Under the pieces are notes generated by a model. It searched no databases and was not told where the DNA came from. It saw only the letters and a list, made by a program, of their open reading frames with translations. From a virus, in IMG/VR virus record IMGVR_UViG_3300042934_000561, positions 1 to 59,107 of that record: a stretch of DNA of 59,107 nucleotides, one strand, 5' to 3'. Position 1 is the first letter of the stretch, and every line of letters begins with the position of its first letter. This document shows, in pieces, positions 37,193 through 44,574 of the stretch. A program made the translations under genes and the position numbers.

Positions 37193-37376
37193 TAGATACC
37201 TCCTTAACAAGTACAAAATGAGCTCCATAATCAAACTCGCATTCATAGTACATAGATAAGTGTTTAACTCTGACTCTTTTTCTAATAGTATCATTAAAAA
37301 TTACCTTGTAGACATTTTTACTCTGTGATATACAATCTCCAATATTAAATTCTTCAATATTTTTTACAACTGCCAT
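37173..37376 (-). CDS. Small unknown protein overlapping mazG-like gene
   Basis: 67 residues with GGAGTGG upstream, overlapping the MazG-like gene by 20 bases. Small beta domain style (FNIGDCISQSKNVYKVIFND, then RVRVKHLSMYYECEFD). No motif recognised; likely co-translated. Confidence 0.5.
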   Translation of the reverse strand: MAVVKNIEEFNIGDCISQSKNVYKVIFNDTIRKRVRVKHLSMYYECEFDYGAHFVLVKEVSNELPRI

Positions 37377-37378
37377 TA

Positions 37379-38107
37379 TTATACCACTCCAAATCCGTCT
37401 AATATAGCTTGCTCTGAGTTAAACTCCTCATCCATATGCATAAAATAAATTTTATTTCGAATCGAAGAATCAAACATACTTAATGCTTTATAATATTGAA
37501 AATGCGGCCAATACTCTTCAGGATTAAAAGCTCTTCCACTAATTTCATGGTAAAACTCATTAATTCTTCCACTTAACAGCATTTGATATATATCTTGTGG
37601 AACTTCGTTAGCATCCCCACTATAGTAAATCGTTTTGTCATTAGTCTGAATTAAATACGCATAGCTAAGTTGTCCCCTATAATGCTCCACCTCTACTGGC
37701 TCTAAGTAGAAATTCAAATTATTATTCTTGTATCCATGCGTTTGACCTTCTCTTAAATCATCAATGTTGTATAAAAGTTTTCTAATTCCCATTTTATACA
37801 ATAAATATTCTAAATCTACTGCATTTGGATATATTATTATTGGAAGAATATCTAAAGCATAATAACAAAAATAAATTAAGTCTCCTAAGGATCCAACATG
37901 ATCTGGATGTAAATGAGTTATAGCCACATGAACACTCGTAACATCCTTTAGTATGAAGTTTCCGCTTTCATCCTGTTCCATTAATTTAGAGAATACAGTT
38001 CCACCGCAGTCTAATAAAAACAAAGAAGTATCAAATTTAATATAAGCTGAATTATTTCCTAATTTAGTGTTAAAAGCTGATCCCTTACCTAAAAAAGTTA
38101 ATTCCAT
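37379..38107 (-). CDS. Metallo-beta-lactamase-fold hydrolase (RNase Z-like)
   Basis: 242 residues starting MELTFLGKGSAFNTKLGNNS, the opening of RNase Z/phosphodiesterase-type MBL proteins. Metal ligands are visible: HLHPDH at 65-70, His142, Asp165 (YYSGDAN) and His224 (FMHMD). It is shorter than true RNase Z and lacks an obvious flexible exosite arm. Likely a phosphodiesterase acting on nucleic acid or a cyclic nucleotide. It is grouped with DHH, MazG and kinase genes, which suggests a nucleotide-processing or anti-signalling set. Confidence 0.82.
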   Translation of the reverse strand: MELTFLGKGSAFNTKLGNNSAYIKFDTSLFLLDCGGTVFSKLMEQDESGNFILKDVTSVHVAITHLHPDHVGSLGDLIYFCYYALDILPIIIYPNAVDLEYLLYKMGIRKLLYNIDDLREGQTHGYKNNNLNFYLEPVEVEHYRGQLSYAYLIQTNDKTIYYSGDANEVPQDIYQMLLSGRINEFYHEISGRAFNPEEYWPHFQYYKALSMFDSSIRNKIYFMHMDEEFNSEQAILDGFGVV

Positions 38108-38119
38108 AAATCATCCCTC

Positions 38120-39166
38120 CTAATCTAATTCGTATCTAGCATTTAAATAATCTTGATAAATCCAGAAAGTTTCCTTAGTTAATGTAAATCCAGCAGACCT
38201 AGGATGACCTCCGCCACTAGCTATATATTTAGCCCACGCACCTAAATTAACTTCATTACTTCTAGTCCTAACACTTACAGTACCGTTACTATAAAACATC
38301 ATTACAAAATCAACACCATCTTCATAAAGCTTTTCTGCCAAATCATTAGGAGCTTCTGCTACACTAACGCATTTTACACGTTTAGTTGTATTTACTTGAG
38401 TTATTCTAATATACGGAAATTCTCCAAATGCTAATTCCTCTTTCGGAGTCATCTCTTCATAAGAATATGTAAAATTTATATCTATGATGGCGGCAGTTTT
38501 TAGTATACCTGGGATAATAAGATATTTTTCCTTATCGGCAAAATCTCTAAGCAATGCTCTATCATAATCGTTAAATACTTCATGTTCATTTTTATATTTA
38601 GTTAGAAAATAATTTATTCCAGTTTTAGTGAAAAGAACTGCATGATCTCTCGGCTCTGTTATTCCCTTCTCAACCCACTGCCAAGTATCCCAATCACTAA
38701 TAACATCAGAAAGCTCCATAAGAAAGTTCCATTCAAATATTGGAAGGGATTCTGTTATAAACTTTTCCATATAGTTAAAGAATAATTTAGTTCCACTTAC
38801 TCCTTTTTCATCAGTAACAACTGCCCAATCAAATTGATTTAACCACAGTGCAGTTCCATGATGATCAAATAGGTATATTTTCTTCTTACTTTCTCTATTA
38901 ATTTTAGTAATGGTATGAGCTAGTTCAGTACTTACAATACTTACATCAGTTATGAATATTACCTGTATATCTTTGTATTCTTGAGAAAATAGTACTAATT
39001 TTACTACCTTATCCACAGCATTATTAGAAACTGTAAAATACTTATAATCCTTAAACAGATGATCTACGATGATAATAGGACCTGCCCCATCATCATCGTT
39101 ATGAGATATTATAGCAATTTTTTTACGACTAAAATCAATTTTACTGAATTCATCCATGTTTAACAT
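38120..39166 (-). CDS. DHH-DHHA1 family phosphoesterase
   Basis: 348 residues. HNDDDG at 22-27, ITD near 73, DHHGT at 101-105 and the C-terminal GGGHPRSAGF give the two-domain DHH-DHHA1 layout of NrnA/oligoribonuclease and cyclic-dinucleotide phosphodiesterases. The substrate could be nanoRNA, pAp or a cyclic dinucleotide. Given its neighbours, degradation of signalling nucleotides or recycling of short nucleic acids is plausible. The start has GGAGG nine bases upstream. Confidence 0.85.
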   Translation of the reverse strand: MLNMDEFSKIDFSRKKIAIISHNDDDGAGPIIIVDHLFKDYKYFTVSNNAVDKVVKLVLFSQEYKDIQVIFITDVSIVSTELAHTITKINRESKKKIYLFDHHGTALWLNQFDWAVVTDEKGVSGTKLFFNYMEKFITESLPIFEWNFLMELSDVISDWDTWQWVEKGITEPRDHAVLFTKTGINYFLTKYKNEHEVFNDYDRALLRDFADKEKYLIIPGILKTAAIIDINFTYSYEEMTPKEELAFGEFPYIRITQVNTTKRVKCVSVAEAPNDLAEKLYEDGVDFVMMFYSNGTVSVRTRSNEVNLGAWAKYIASGGGHPRSAGFTLTKETFWIYQDYLNARYELD

Positions 39167-39396
39167 TTATTTAGTCCTCCTTTAAATATTATAACAGACA
39201 TCATTATTGGATACAATAACATAAATAGTAATATAGATAAAGTTTCAAGTATATTACCTAATATATTATTTTCTTTTATTAAAATCTTAACTTCATCTTT
39301 TAAATCATGATTTACGAAATCGCTGAAGAAATTAAAATTTGTAGCAATACATATAATTATCAATAATAAGTAGGAAACTATTAATCCAGTGAGCAT
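39160..39396 (-). CDS. Small membrane protein with two predicted TM segments
   Basis: 78 residues: TM1 about 3-20 (GLIVSYLLLIIICIA), a charged middle, and TM2 about 52-70 (ILLFMLLYPIMMSVIIF). It overlaps the kinase gene by 16 bases and the DHH gene by 7, so it is part of the same transcript. The ribosome binding site is poor, suggesting coupling. A holin is possible by topology, but no endolysin gene is nearby. Confidence 0.55.
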   Translation of the reverse strand: MLTGLIVSYLLLIIICIATNFNFFSDFVNHDLKDEVKILIKENNILGNILETLSILLFMLLYPIMMSVIIFKGGLNKC

Positions 39397-40019
39397 ACTC
39401 CAAACTCATCCTCTCTAACTTCATTTATTATATCTATAATATCGTTAACTACTTCTTGAATTGGTCTATTAGCGTTAACGTATCCTACGTAAGGAATTTG
39501 TATATGCAAAAGTTTGTATCCATCACATATTCTAGATAAATTCTCAGGAGCTTCAAATATATCTCCAGTTTCACCCTTATTTAATTTTTGACTTTTTAAC
39601 CTAGTAACTAAAACTTCATATGGCGCAGTTAATATAATATGAATATTAGGATTAGCTGATCGAATATCAAAAACTTTAATAGTATTTAAAGTTATTCCAT
39701 CTAAAGCACCATGTACGATTCCAGTAGTATAATATCTATCTACTAGTAGAACTTCTGTTCCAGACTTTCTAATCTCCGATAACTGAGTTTTAGTAAAATC
39801 CAATCTATCAGCACTATAAAGCATTTGTAACACCATTGGATCCATCTTCACTTCACCATTTAAAACTCTTTGTATTAGTTGTCCTACTGGAAATTCTCTT
39901 CTATGAAAATGTATAAAATCTGTTTTTACATTTTCATTTAAGTTATAATGGTTCATAACTAAATTTGTTACAGTACTTTTCCCTACTCCATTAGGACCGT
40001 CTATATTAACTATAATCAT
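39381..40019 (-). CDS. Deoxynucleoside monophosphate / thymidylate kinase-like protein
   Basis: 212 residues. P-loop GPNGVGKST at 8-16 and DR at 94-95 (LLVDRYYTTG) match the dTMP kinase family, with a LID-like Lys/Arg region near 150-170. It would phosphorylate a dNMP (probably dTMP) or a deoxynucleoside for phage DNA synthesis. First gene of the leftward transcription unit, with AAGGAGGAAG upstream. Confidence 0.82.
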   Translation of the reverse strand: MIIVNIDGPNGVGKSTVTNLVMNHYNLNENVKTDFIHFHRREFPVGQLIQRVLNGEVKMDPMVLQMLYSADRLDFTKTQLSEIRKSGTEVLLVDRYYTTGIVHGALDGITLNTIKVFDIRSANPNIHIILTAPYEVLVTRLKSQKLNKGETGDIFEAPENLSRICDGYKLLHIQIPYVGYVNANRPIQEVVNDIIDIINEVREDEFGVCSLD

Positions 40020-40053
40020 GTGTTCTTCCTCCTTGTGTACTTATTACTTACAA

Positions 40054-40067
40054 ATATATATACAGTA
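40054..40067 (-). promoter_or_regulatory. Candidate late-type promoter motif, copy 3
   Basis: The minus strand reads TACTGTATATATAT before the kinase gene, similar to the TAYGTNCTATATATA motif before the portal and protease genes. A TATAAT without a consensus -35 lies about 20 bases upstream (40080-40085), so the true promoter is unresolved. Confidence 0.3.
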
Positions 40068-40249
40068 TTAATTAATGAATTATAAAGTGAATACTGATTA
40101 TTCTTTGTTGGTTTTTTAGCCGGCCATTTTTAAGAGTATATTGCTAGTAATATGAATTATATAGTACATAACTATAGTATGATGGTCGCCAGACCATATC
40201 TTTTATTTTATTTTTATTGTTTTTATTTTTATATTTTTAATTGTTGTAG

Positions 40250-40317
40250 TGCAGAATCTTACGTCGGCCCCATGCAGAATCTTACGTCGGCCCCATGCAG
40301 AATCTTACGTCGGCCCA
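40250..40317. repeat. Tandem repeat cluster A: three 22-23 bp units
   Basis: Two identical 23-bp units (40250-40272, 40273-40295) and one 22-bp unit (40296-40317) share the core CTTACGTCGGCCC. They lie in the ~530-bp divergent region between the leftward late unit and the rightward operon. There are no unique spacers, so this is not a CRISPR array. The period equals two helical turns, as in iterons or operator arrays. Confidence 0.9.
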
Positions 40318-40359
40318 TACGAACGTTAAAGCGTTAAAGTGAAAGTTTATTGAATAACA

Positions 40360-40425
40360 ATAAAAAATTACGTCGGGCCCATGTAAGAAATTACGTCTGC
40401 CCATGTAAGTTCTTACTTCGGCCCG
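40360..40425. repeat. Tandem repeat cluster B: three diverged 22-bp units
   Basis: Units at 40360-40381, 40382-40403 and 40404-40425 carry variants of TTACGTCGGCCCA. They continue cluster A after a 42-bp gap with the same period. Together six sites precede the rightward promoter at 40472. Confidence 0.8.
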
Positions 40426-40471
40426 CAATGGATTTTATTCACAGAACTACGACAAATGTGATGCTCTTAAG

Positions 40472-40500
40472 TTGTTACTCTGCTTAAAATCATGTATAAT
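40472..40500 (+). promoter_or_regulatory. Early-type promoter for the 40.5-42.5 kb operon
   Basis: TTGTTA, 17 bases, TATAAT. It lies 46 bases before the first ATG of the rightward operon and 46 bases after the last repeat unit, so repeats could control it. Confidence 0.85.
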
Positions 40501-40546
40501 TATATTATAGCAGTAAAGCAAATAATATAATTTAGGAGGAACGAGT

Positions 40547-41092
40547 ATGCAGAAAGATAACAGTTTTATAGTAAAGGGAAATCAAATATTTCAAGTTTAT
40601 GGATTTTTATCAGATAGTGTAGTAGTATACGATAGAAAGTCCGAAACTGGGTTAAGCACAATTAAACATAAACAATACGATGATACTATAGTATCTTTTA
40701 GCCAAGATTTTGATAGAAAGTTTAAAGCGTTTTTAAACTTTGTGTTTAATGATCTAAGTTCTATTAATAAAGAAGGTTACGACAATTGGTCATACAAAAA
40801 ATGTGTTCAGTATAATTTTTGTCAAGCTCTAGGATTAGAACCATTTATAACTGACTGTGATGCAGACGATGTTCGTTCTGAAATAACAGTTCGTATGACG
40901 TATGAGTATTTAGCAAATCTTACCGCCCCAAAAGAACTATATCCAGTCAAGTTATACGTAATAGAACAATTACTACAAAAGTCGTATTATCACATTTTAA
41001 ATGACGAGTGGTTGATGGATAAGGCAAAAGATCCTTCAATTGATACTTTAGAATATAGTAGCGTAGAAATTGTTATGCCGGAGGGCGTTTAA
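40547..41092 (+). CDS. Unknown protein, first gene of rightward operon
   Basis: 181 residues with AGGAGGA before the ATG. N-terminal beta part (FIVKGNQIFQVYGFLSDSVVVYD) then a helical region with an acidic patch (FITDCDADDVRSEITVRM). No Zn or nucleotide motif. Being first in an operon controlled by an early-type promoter suggests an early regulatory or host-takeover role, not proven. Confidence 0.65.
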   Translation: MQKDNSFIVKGNQIFQVYGFLSDSVVVYDRKSETGLSTIKHKQYDDTIVSFSQDFDRKFKAFLNFVFNDLSSINKEGYDNWSYKKCVQYNFCQALGLEPFITDCDADDVRSEITVRMTYEYLANLTAPKELYPVKLYVIEQLLQKSYYHILNDEWLMDKAKDPSIDTLEYSSVEIVMPEGV

Positions 41093-41113
41093 TATTTAAT
41101 AGGAGGAATGTAT

Positions 41114-41371
41114 ATGAAGTACAATGAATACAATGGTATTAGAGTAGGACAGAAAGTTTTTGTTATAGAGCAGTATGAAATTCATGACGCTGTTGTCGAA
41201 GAAATATATGACGATGTTGTCGACGATAATTGCGACCATATTTGTAAATGGGCTAAAACTTCTAGAGGATACGATCATTTGTCAGATGTTTTTCTTACGT
41301 ACGATATTGCAAAACGTGCAGTATCGTTAAAGAAATTATCATATGATGAGTATGTTCTTAGAGGTTATTAA
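41114..41371 (+). CDS. Small acidic unknown protein
   Basis: 85 residues from the ATG at 41114, seven bases after GGAGG; the ATG at 41108 is too close to it. The sequence GIRVGQKVFVIEQYEIHDAVVEEIYDD reads as a small beta-barrel with an acidic loop and a C-terminal helix. No family recognised. Confidence 0.6.
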   Translation: MKYNEYNGIRVGQKVFVIEQYEIHDAVVEEIYDDVVDDNCDHICKWAKTSRGYDHLSDVFLTYDIAKRAVSLKKLSYDEYVLRGY

Positions 41372-41372
41372 A

Positions 41373-41621
41373 TTGGGAAACATTTATCTATCCGATAGTC
41401 AGGCTTTACTGATACTCAATATAATAACCGAGTATTGTTCCATAATGGGAGACGGAACAGAAACTTCTGAATACATAAATGAAATTTCAGATGATTTAGA
41501 AGAGATTCGCAGTAAATTAAGAAAATCTAGATGTAAGGTTCGTTCTAAAGACATAGATTCAGTTGTAATAGAAAGAGCTTTAAGTATTGCACAAAAACTT
41601 AAAGAATCAGGAAAAATTTAA
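41373..41621 (+). CDS. Small helical unknown protein, TTG start
   Basis: 82 residues from a TTG at 41373, eight bases after AGAGG; a longer frame overlaps the upstream gene. Helical, with DDLEEIRSKLRKSRCKVRSKD in the middle. It starts one base after the preceding stop, so translation is coupled. Confidence 0.55.
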   Translation: MGNIYLSDSQALLILNIITEYCSIMGDGTETSEYINEISDDLEEIRSKLRKSRCKVRSKDIDSVVIERALSIAQKLKESGKI

Positions 41622-41639
41622 TAAAGGAGTTGAATAGAG

Positions 41640-41921
41640 TTGAAAAAGTTAAAAAACAAGAAAAAAAGAAGATATTTCTGTTCAGATAATAGTATTCATT
41701 CTAAAATTAACCCGAATGAAGACCCTCTTGAATCGTTTGCAGAAAATAAAACCTCCGTCAACTTAGAAAACATATTCAAAGAACCAATTACAGAAAAAGA
41801 CAAACTAGCACAACAACAATTAGCAGTAGTAATTTTAAAGAATAGATTAGGAGGGTCGATGAGATTTAATTTTAACTATAATTTGGAGGCGGGTATTTTT
41901 GAAGAAGGAAAATCTATTTAA
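41640..41921 (+). CDS. Small basic-N-terminus protein, TTG start
   Basis: 93 residues from a TTG eight bases after AAGGAG. The first 13 residues are almost all Lys, Arg and Leu (MKKLKNKKKRRYF), followed by an acidic middle. This could bind nucleic acid. It contains an internal GGAGG that serves the next small frame. Confidence 0.5.
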   Translation: MKKLKNKKKRRYFCSDNSIHSKINPNEDPLESFAENKTSVNLENIFKEPITEKDKLAQQQLAVVILKNRLGGSMRFNFNYNLEAGIFEEGKSI

Positions 41922-42039
41922 AAGAACACTAAACACTAGATACTTCGGAAGGAAAAGTAATTTCTACGATACCTCAAGAAATAGCAAAAATAAGGAGAGT
42001 GAAATAAATGACAAATCTAGAATTAATGATAAAAAATAA
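41899..42039 (+). CDS. Possible small basic ORF overlapping both neighbours
   Basis: 46 residues from a TTG nine bases after GGAGG. Like its neighbour it starts MKK and is basic (KRTLNTRYFGRKSNFYDTSRN). It overlaps the neighbours by 23 and 32 bases in other frames. The ribosome binding site is good but the overlaps leave it uncertain. Confidence 0.4.
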   Translation: MKKENLFKRTLNTRYFGRKSNFYDTSRNSKNKESEINDKSRINDKK

Positions 42040-42532
42040 TCTGATAAAGCCTGTCACAGTCCATACTGCTAAGTTTATAACCGATAGGGTTAGTCTACTT
42101 TACGACGATCACAGAAATTTTATAGACGAAGCGTTGAAGCGTACTCTTGCAATGCAGTTTTATGAGTTAGTAGGATCTAACCCAGATGCGTATATTCCCA
42201 GAGTATCAGATAGATATGTATACAAAGAAACGGAAAATGAAATTGAGTTCCACATGAGAATCGATTATTATGTTTTTAACATAGAAGTGAAAAGAGAATT
42301 GGCCGGCCCATTAACATTCAACTTAAGAGAAACTAATGTATCTCCTCAGCAGGTAGCTTATGAAAGATTGACGATATTTAAACAAGAAATTAAAAATGCA
42401 ACTGATTTAAGTCATGCTGAAATTCAATCGGTAGTAGGATCATTAAGCACGAAGTATGAATTAGATTTATTAAAGGCTGTATTTAATAGATTAGGATTTG
42501 TAGGACTAAAGCAGTTAAGCACGCTAAAGTAG
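42008..42532 (+). CDS. Unknown protein, last gene of rightward operon
   Basis: 174 residues with AAGGAGAG before the ATG. Alpha/beta; the middle has an EFHMRIDYYVFNIEVKREL strand pair and the C-terminus is helical (ELDLLKAVFNRLGFVGLKQL). No motif recognised. The terminator hairpin at 42515 overlaps its end. Confidence 0.65.
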   Translation: MTNLELMIKNNLIKPVTVHTAKFITDRVSLLYDDHRNFIDEALKRTLAMQFYELVGSNPDAYIPRVSDRYVYKETENEIEFHMRIDYYVFNIEVKRELAGPLTFNLRETNVSPQQVAYERLTIFKQEIKNATDLSHAEIQSVVGSLSTKYELDLLKAVFNRLGFVGLKQLSTLK

Positions 42533-42541
42533 CGTGCTTAA
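42515..42541. terminator. 12-bp hairpin at end of rightward operon
   Basis: TTAAGCACGCTA and TAGCGTGCTTAA pair perfectly around AAG, overlapping the stop codon. The T tract after it is short, so it may work with the next hairpin. Confidence 0.7.
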
Positions 42542-42588
42542 ATTCAAATTGTCTTTAGCTTGTAATAATTAAATAGTGTATTTGTATA

Positions 42589-42631
42589 CCCGTAAACTTT
42601 GTCGGAAGACAGCGGTTTGCGGGATTTTTAT
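42589..42631 (+). terminator. Intrinsic terminator with GGAA tetraloop
   Basis: CCCGTAAAC pairs with GTTTGCGGG (one G-U), with an inner TGTC-GGAA-GACA stem-loop, then ATTTTTATT. This is a second, longer terminator 48 bases after the first. Confidence 0.75.
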
Positions 42632-43097
42632 TGAAGTTTAAAAGAATTACTATAAAGGCGAAGCCTACGGGTGATTGGGCGGTTACCCTGTTTCAGTAAA
42701 AGAGTTCCAGATATTGATACTGATATCATCCATAAACTATAAATCCTTTGGAATTAGCACTAAGAACGCATTGGCAGGCAGGGTGGCAGAAACTCTTGCT
42801 TAAGCAATTCATTTGAATCATTGGGTCAATAGATGGCGTGGGCAGGATAGAAATGTATTGTAGGTTTAAATATTAATTATATCATGTATAACTGGGCATG
42901 TGAATACGGGCATATTTTCAAGGGGCATATGATCACAGGGCGCTGGAATCACGGGGCGCTTGGCGAGTGGGCAATTGAAACAAGGGGCGATGGGCTCGTG
43001 AAGATCTGATAATGAGCGAAGAGGCGAGGAGGCACTTGATTTGTAAAAATTTAAATCTTATATTTTTAAGGTCATTGATTTAAGGTTTAAAAGAAGT
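42632..43097. other. Non-coding stretch with small hairpins and a GGGC array
   Basis: No convincing frame with a ribosome binding site is seen. Base composition is richer in G than the flanks. Small hairpins include AGGC-GAA-GCCT (about 42656) and GGGTGA...TTACCC (about 42669-42688). The right part contains the periodic GGGC array. It could hold a structured RNA, a packaging site or a protein-binding region; I cannot decide which. Confidence 0.6.
42894..42996. repeat. GGGC array with about 15-bp period
   Basis: GGGC occurs at 42894, 42908, 42923, 42938, 42954, 42969, 42985 and 42992, mostly as (G)GGGC(A/G). The first seven are spaced 14, 15, 15, 16, 15 and 16 bases apart. Intervening bases are not conserved, so it is a phased short motif and not a simple tandem repeat. 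Confidence 0.8.
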
Positions 43098-43108
43098 GGG
43101 GGGGGGGG
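43098..43108 (+). repeat. Run of eleven G
   Basis: An uninterrupted G11 run in AT-rich DNA, followed by the small hairpin ATGGT-TTCAT-ACCAT. Such a run is rare at this base composition. Confidence 0.85.
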
Positions 43109-43206
43109 ATGGTTTCATACCATCTTGAAAAAAGGTGATTTACACATCCGAAAGGGTCTTCTACCCATAGAGAGGCATGTAAGAATTTGTATTTTATGGA
43201 AAAGTT

Positions 43207-43375
43207 TAGCAATTGACAATTATTGTTAATTACCAGTTATTTGTAAATTGTAATTATTGGAAAATTACAATAATTGTTAATTGTTAAATATTTGCAATTG
43301 TAAATAATTGTTATTTGACAATTAATGTATATTTACAATTATTAATTGTTAACAATTTGTTTACAATTAAATGTA
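43207..43375. repeat. Very AT-rich block of repeated ACAATTATT/AATAATTGT words
   Basis: About 170 bp of almost pure A and T with an occasional G or C, in which ACAATTATT-, TAATTGTTAATTG- and TTGTAATTATT-type words recur on both strands. It ends at a promoter. The look fits a DNA-unwinding element or origin, or an UP-element-like region; no initiator gene is adjacent. Confidence 0.65.
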
Positions 43376-43404
43376 TTGTAATTATAACTTTTATATGTTA
43401 TAAT
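43376..43404 (+). promoter_or_regulatory. Early-type promoter for the 43.6-44.8 kb operon
   Basis: TTGTAA, 17 bases, TATAAT. A GGAGGG about 15 bases downstream is not followed by a start codon; the 43420-43560 leader repeats words of the coding region (for example ACTGGTAATGAC) and may be a gene remnant. Confidence 0.85.
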
Positions 43405-43581
43405 TAGTTATAGGTTGAAAGGAGGGAAACACAGTAAATAGTAAAAAGTTGGTAAATACATATACTGGCAAATGTAATTAACTGGTAATGACACTTGAGC
43501 ATGACACGCGTTATTTGACAAATTAATAATTGTAAAAAGTTGGAACTACTTAAAATTAATTAATTAAGGAGATGTATTATT

Positions 43582-44172
43582 GTGGAAAAAAAGAACATGA
43601 TTAAATTAGTTGGAACTTTAAAGGGTACTGAAAAAGGATATATGGATAGCGAAAAGGAAATTATTGTAAGTCCCGAATTTATGTTTAATGGTGAGGTAGT
43701 TACTGGAAATTTTGAAGTTGTTGGAGGTATAGAGGACGCTAAGAATAACAACATAATATTTAATAGCTTACTCGAAAAAGAGGTAAAAAATGTAAATTTC
43801 TTAAAGACGGTTACTTTTAAGAGTAAGAGCGGCAAAGAGTTTTATTTAACACTGGCAAATAGTTACAAATGGGGAATAAAGGCAAATGAAAAGGAAGGGT
43901 ATATTAAAGAACAAAAAGAAGTGGGTTTTATTTACAGTAAGGAGGTAATTACTGTAAAGGCTACTGAAAAGACTGCTGAAAAGACTACTGAAAAAATTAC
44001 ATTTATTGGAACTTGGCTAAGTGCTAACACTATAATCAATCAATTACTGGTAATGACTGGCAGTAAATACAATAAGTGCAATGCAATATATATGAGCGCT
44101 ACAATTGATAGAATTAGCGTTAATAGCAAGACAGTAACAGAGAAAAAGGAACTTGTTACAAAGGAATGGTAA
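43582..44172 (+). CDS. Unknown protein, GTG start, ending KEW
   Basis: 196 residues from a GTG seven bases after AAGGAGATG. Beta-rich with a Thr/Glu/Lys repeat (KATEKTAEKTTEKITF, about residues 125-140) between two domains. It ends LVTKEW and is followed by a hairpin that recurs after the next gene. Codon use looks somewhat different from the neighbours (more GGC and AGC), which suggests separate origin. Function unknown. Confidence 0.65.
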   Translation: MEKKNMIKLVGTLKGTEKGYMDSEKEIIVSPEFMFNGEVVTGNFEVVGGIEDAKNNNIIFNSLLEKEVKNVNFLKTVTFKSKSGKEFYLTLANSYKWGIKANEKEGYIKEQKEVGFIYSKEVITVKATEKTAEKTTEKITFIGTWLSANTIINQLLVMTGSKYNKCNAIYMSATIDRISVNSKTVTEKKELVTKEW

Positions 44173-44210
44173 AAACTGACAGTGGGGAAATATTCCCCAC
44201 TTGTACATAA
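44161..44210 (+). repeat. KEW-stop-hairpin cassette, copy 1
   Basis: AAGGAATGGTAAAAACTG, then the hairpin AGTGGGGA-AATA-TTCCCCACT, then GTACATAA. The first nine bases encode the last residues KEW and the stop follows. Confidence 0.85.
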
Positions 44211-44229
44211 AATATTGGAGGGTATAAAA

Positions 44230-44523
44230 ATGGAATTAATTGACACTTACAAAAGGCATAATAACTGGACGAGCATTACACGTAACGAGGGTATGTACAA
44301 CGAGAATTTAAAACGGCAGGAACGTATAAACAAGATGGCAGTTGAAAAAATGGAAAAAAGAGTAAGAGAACTTATGAAGCTTGGTGTAACTTATGAAATA
44401 GCTAAAACAATGGGAAATAAGCTACTGTACAGCATTAAGAAAAATATAAAGATTGTAGAGGTAGTTAGGAGCGCAGAACATAGGAAAATGGAACGCAAGG
44501 AAATAACATATAAGGAATGGTAA
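44230..44523 (+). CDS. Small helical protein ending KEW
   Basis: 97 residues from the ATG at 44230, seven bases after GGAGGG. Helical and basic (NLKRQERINKMAVEKMEKRVRELMKLG), possibly nucleic-acid binding. It ends ITYKEW like the upstream protein, although the two are otherwise unrelated by eye. Confidence 0.65.
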   Translation: MELIDTYKRHNNWTSITRNEGMYNENLKRQERINKMAVEKMEKRVRELMKLGVTYEIAKTMGNKLLYSIKKNIKIVEVVRSAEHRKMERKEITYKEW

Positions 44524-44559
44524 AAACTGGCAGTGGGGACTATTCCCCACTGTACATAA
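44512..44559 (+). repeat. KEW-stop-hairpin cassette, copy 2
   Basis: Same arrangement as copy 1: AAGGAATGGTAAAAACTG, a hairpin AGTGGGGA-CTA-TTCCCCACT, and TGTACATAA before the next ribosome binding site. The differences are single-base changes and small indels. Confidence 0.85.
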
Positions 44560-44574
44560 TGGAGGTAATGGAAA

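Noticed and set aside
39160-39396. Holin call for the two-TM protein
   Set aside because: Topology is compatible, but no endolysin is nearby and it sits in the nucleotide-enzyme unit, so only 'membrane protein' is supported.
40250-40425. CRISPR array
   Set aside because: The repeats are directly adjacent without unique spacers, and no cas genes are present.
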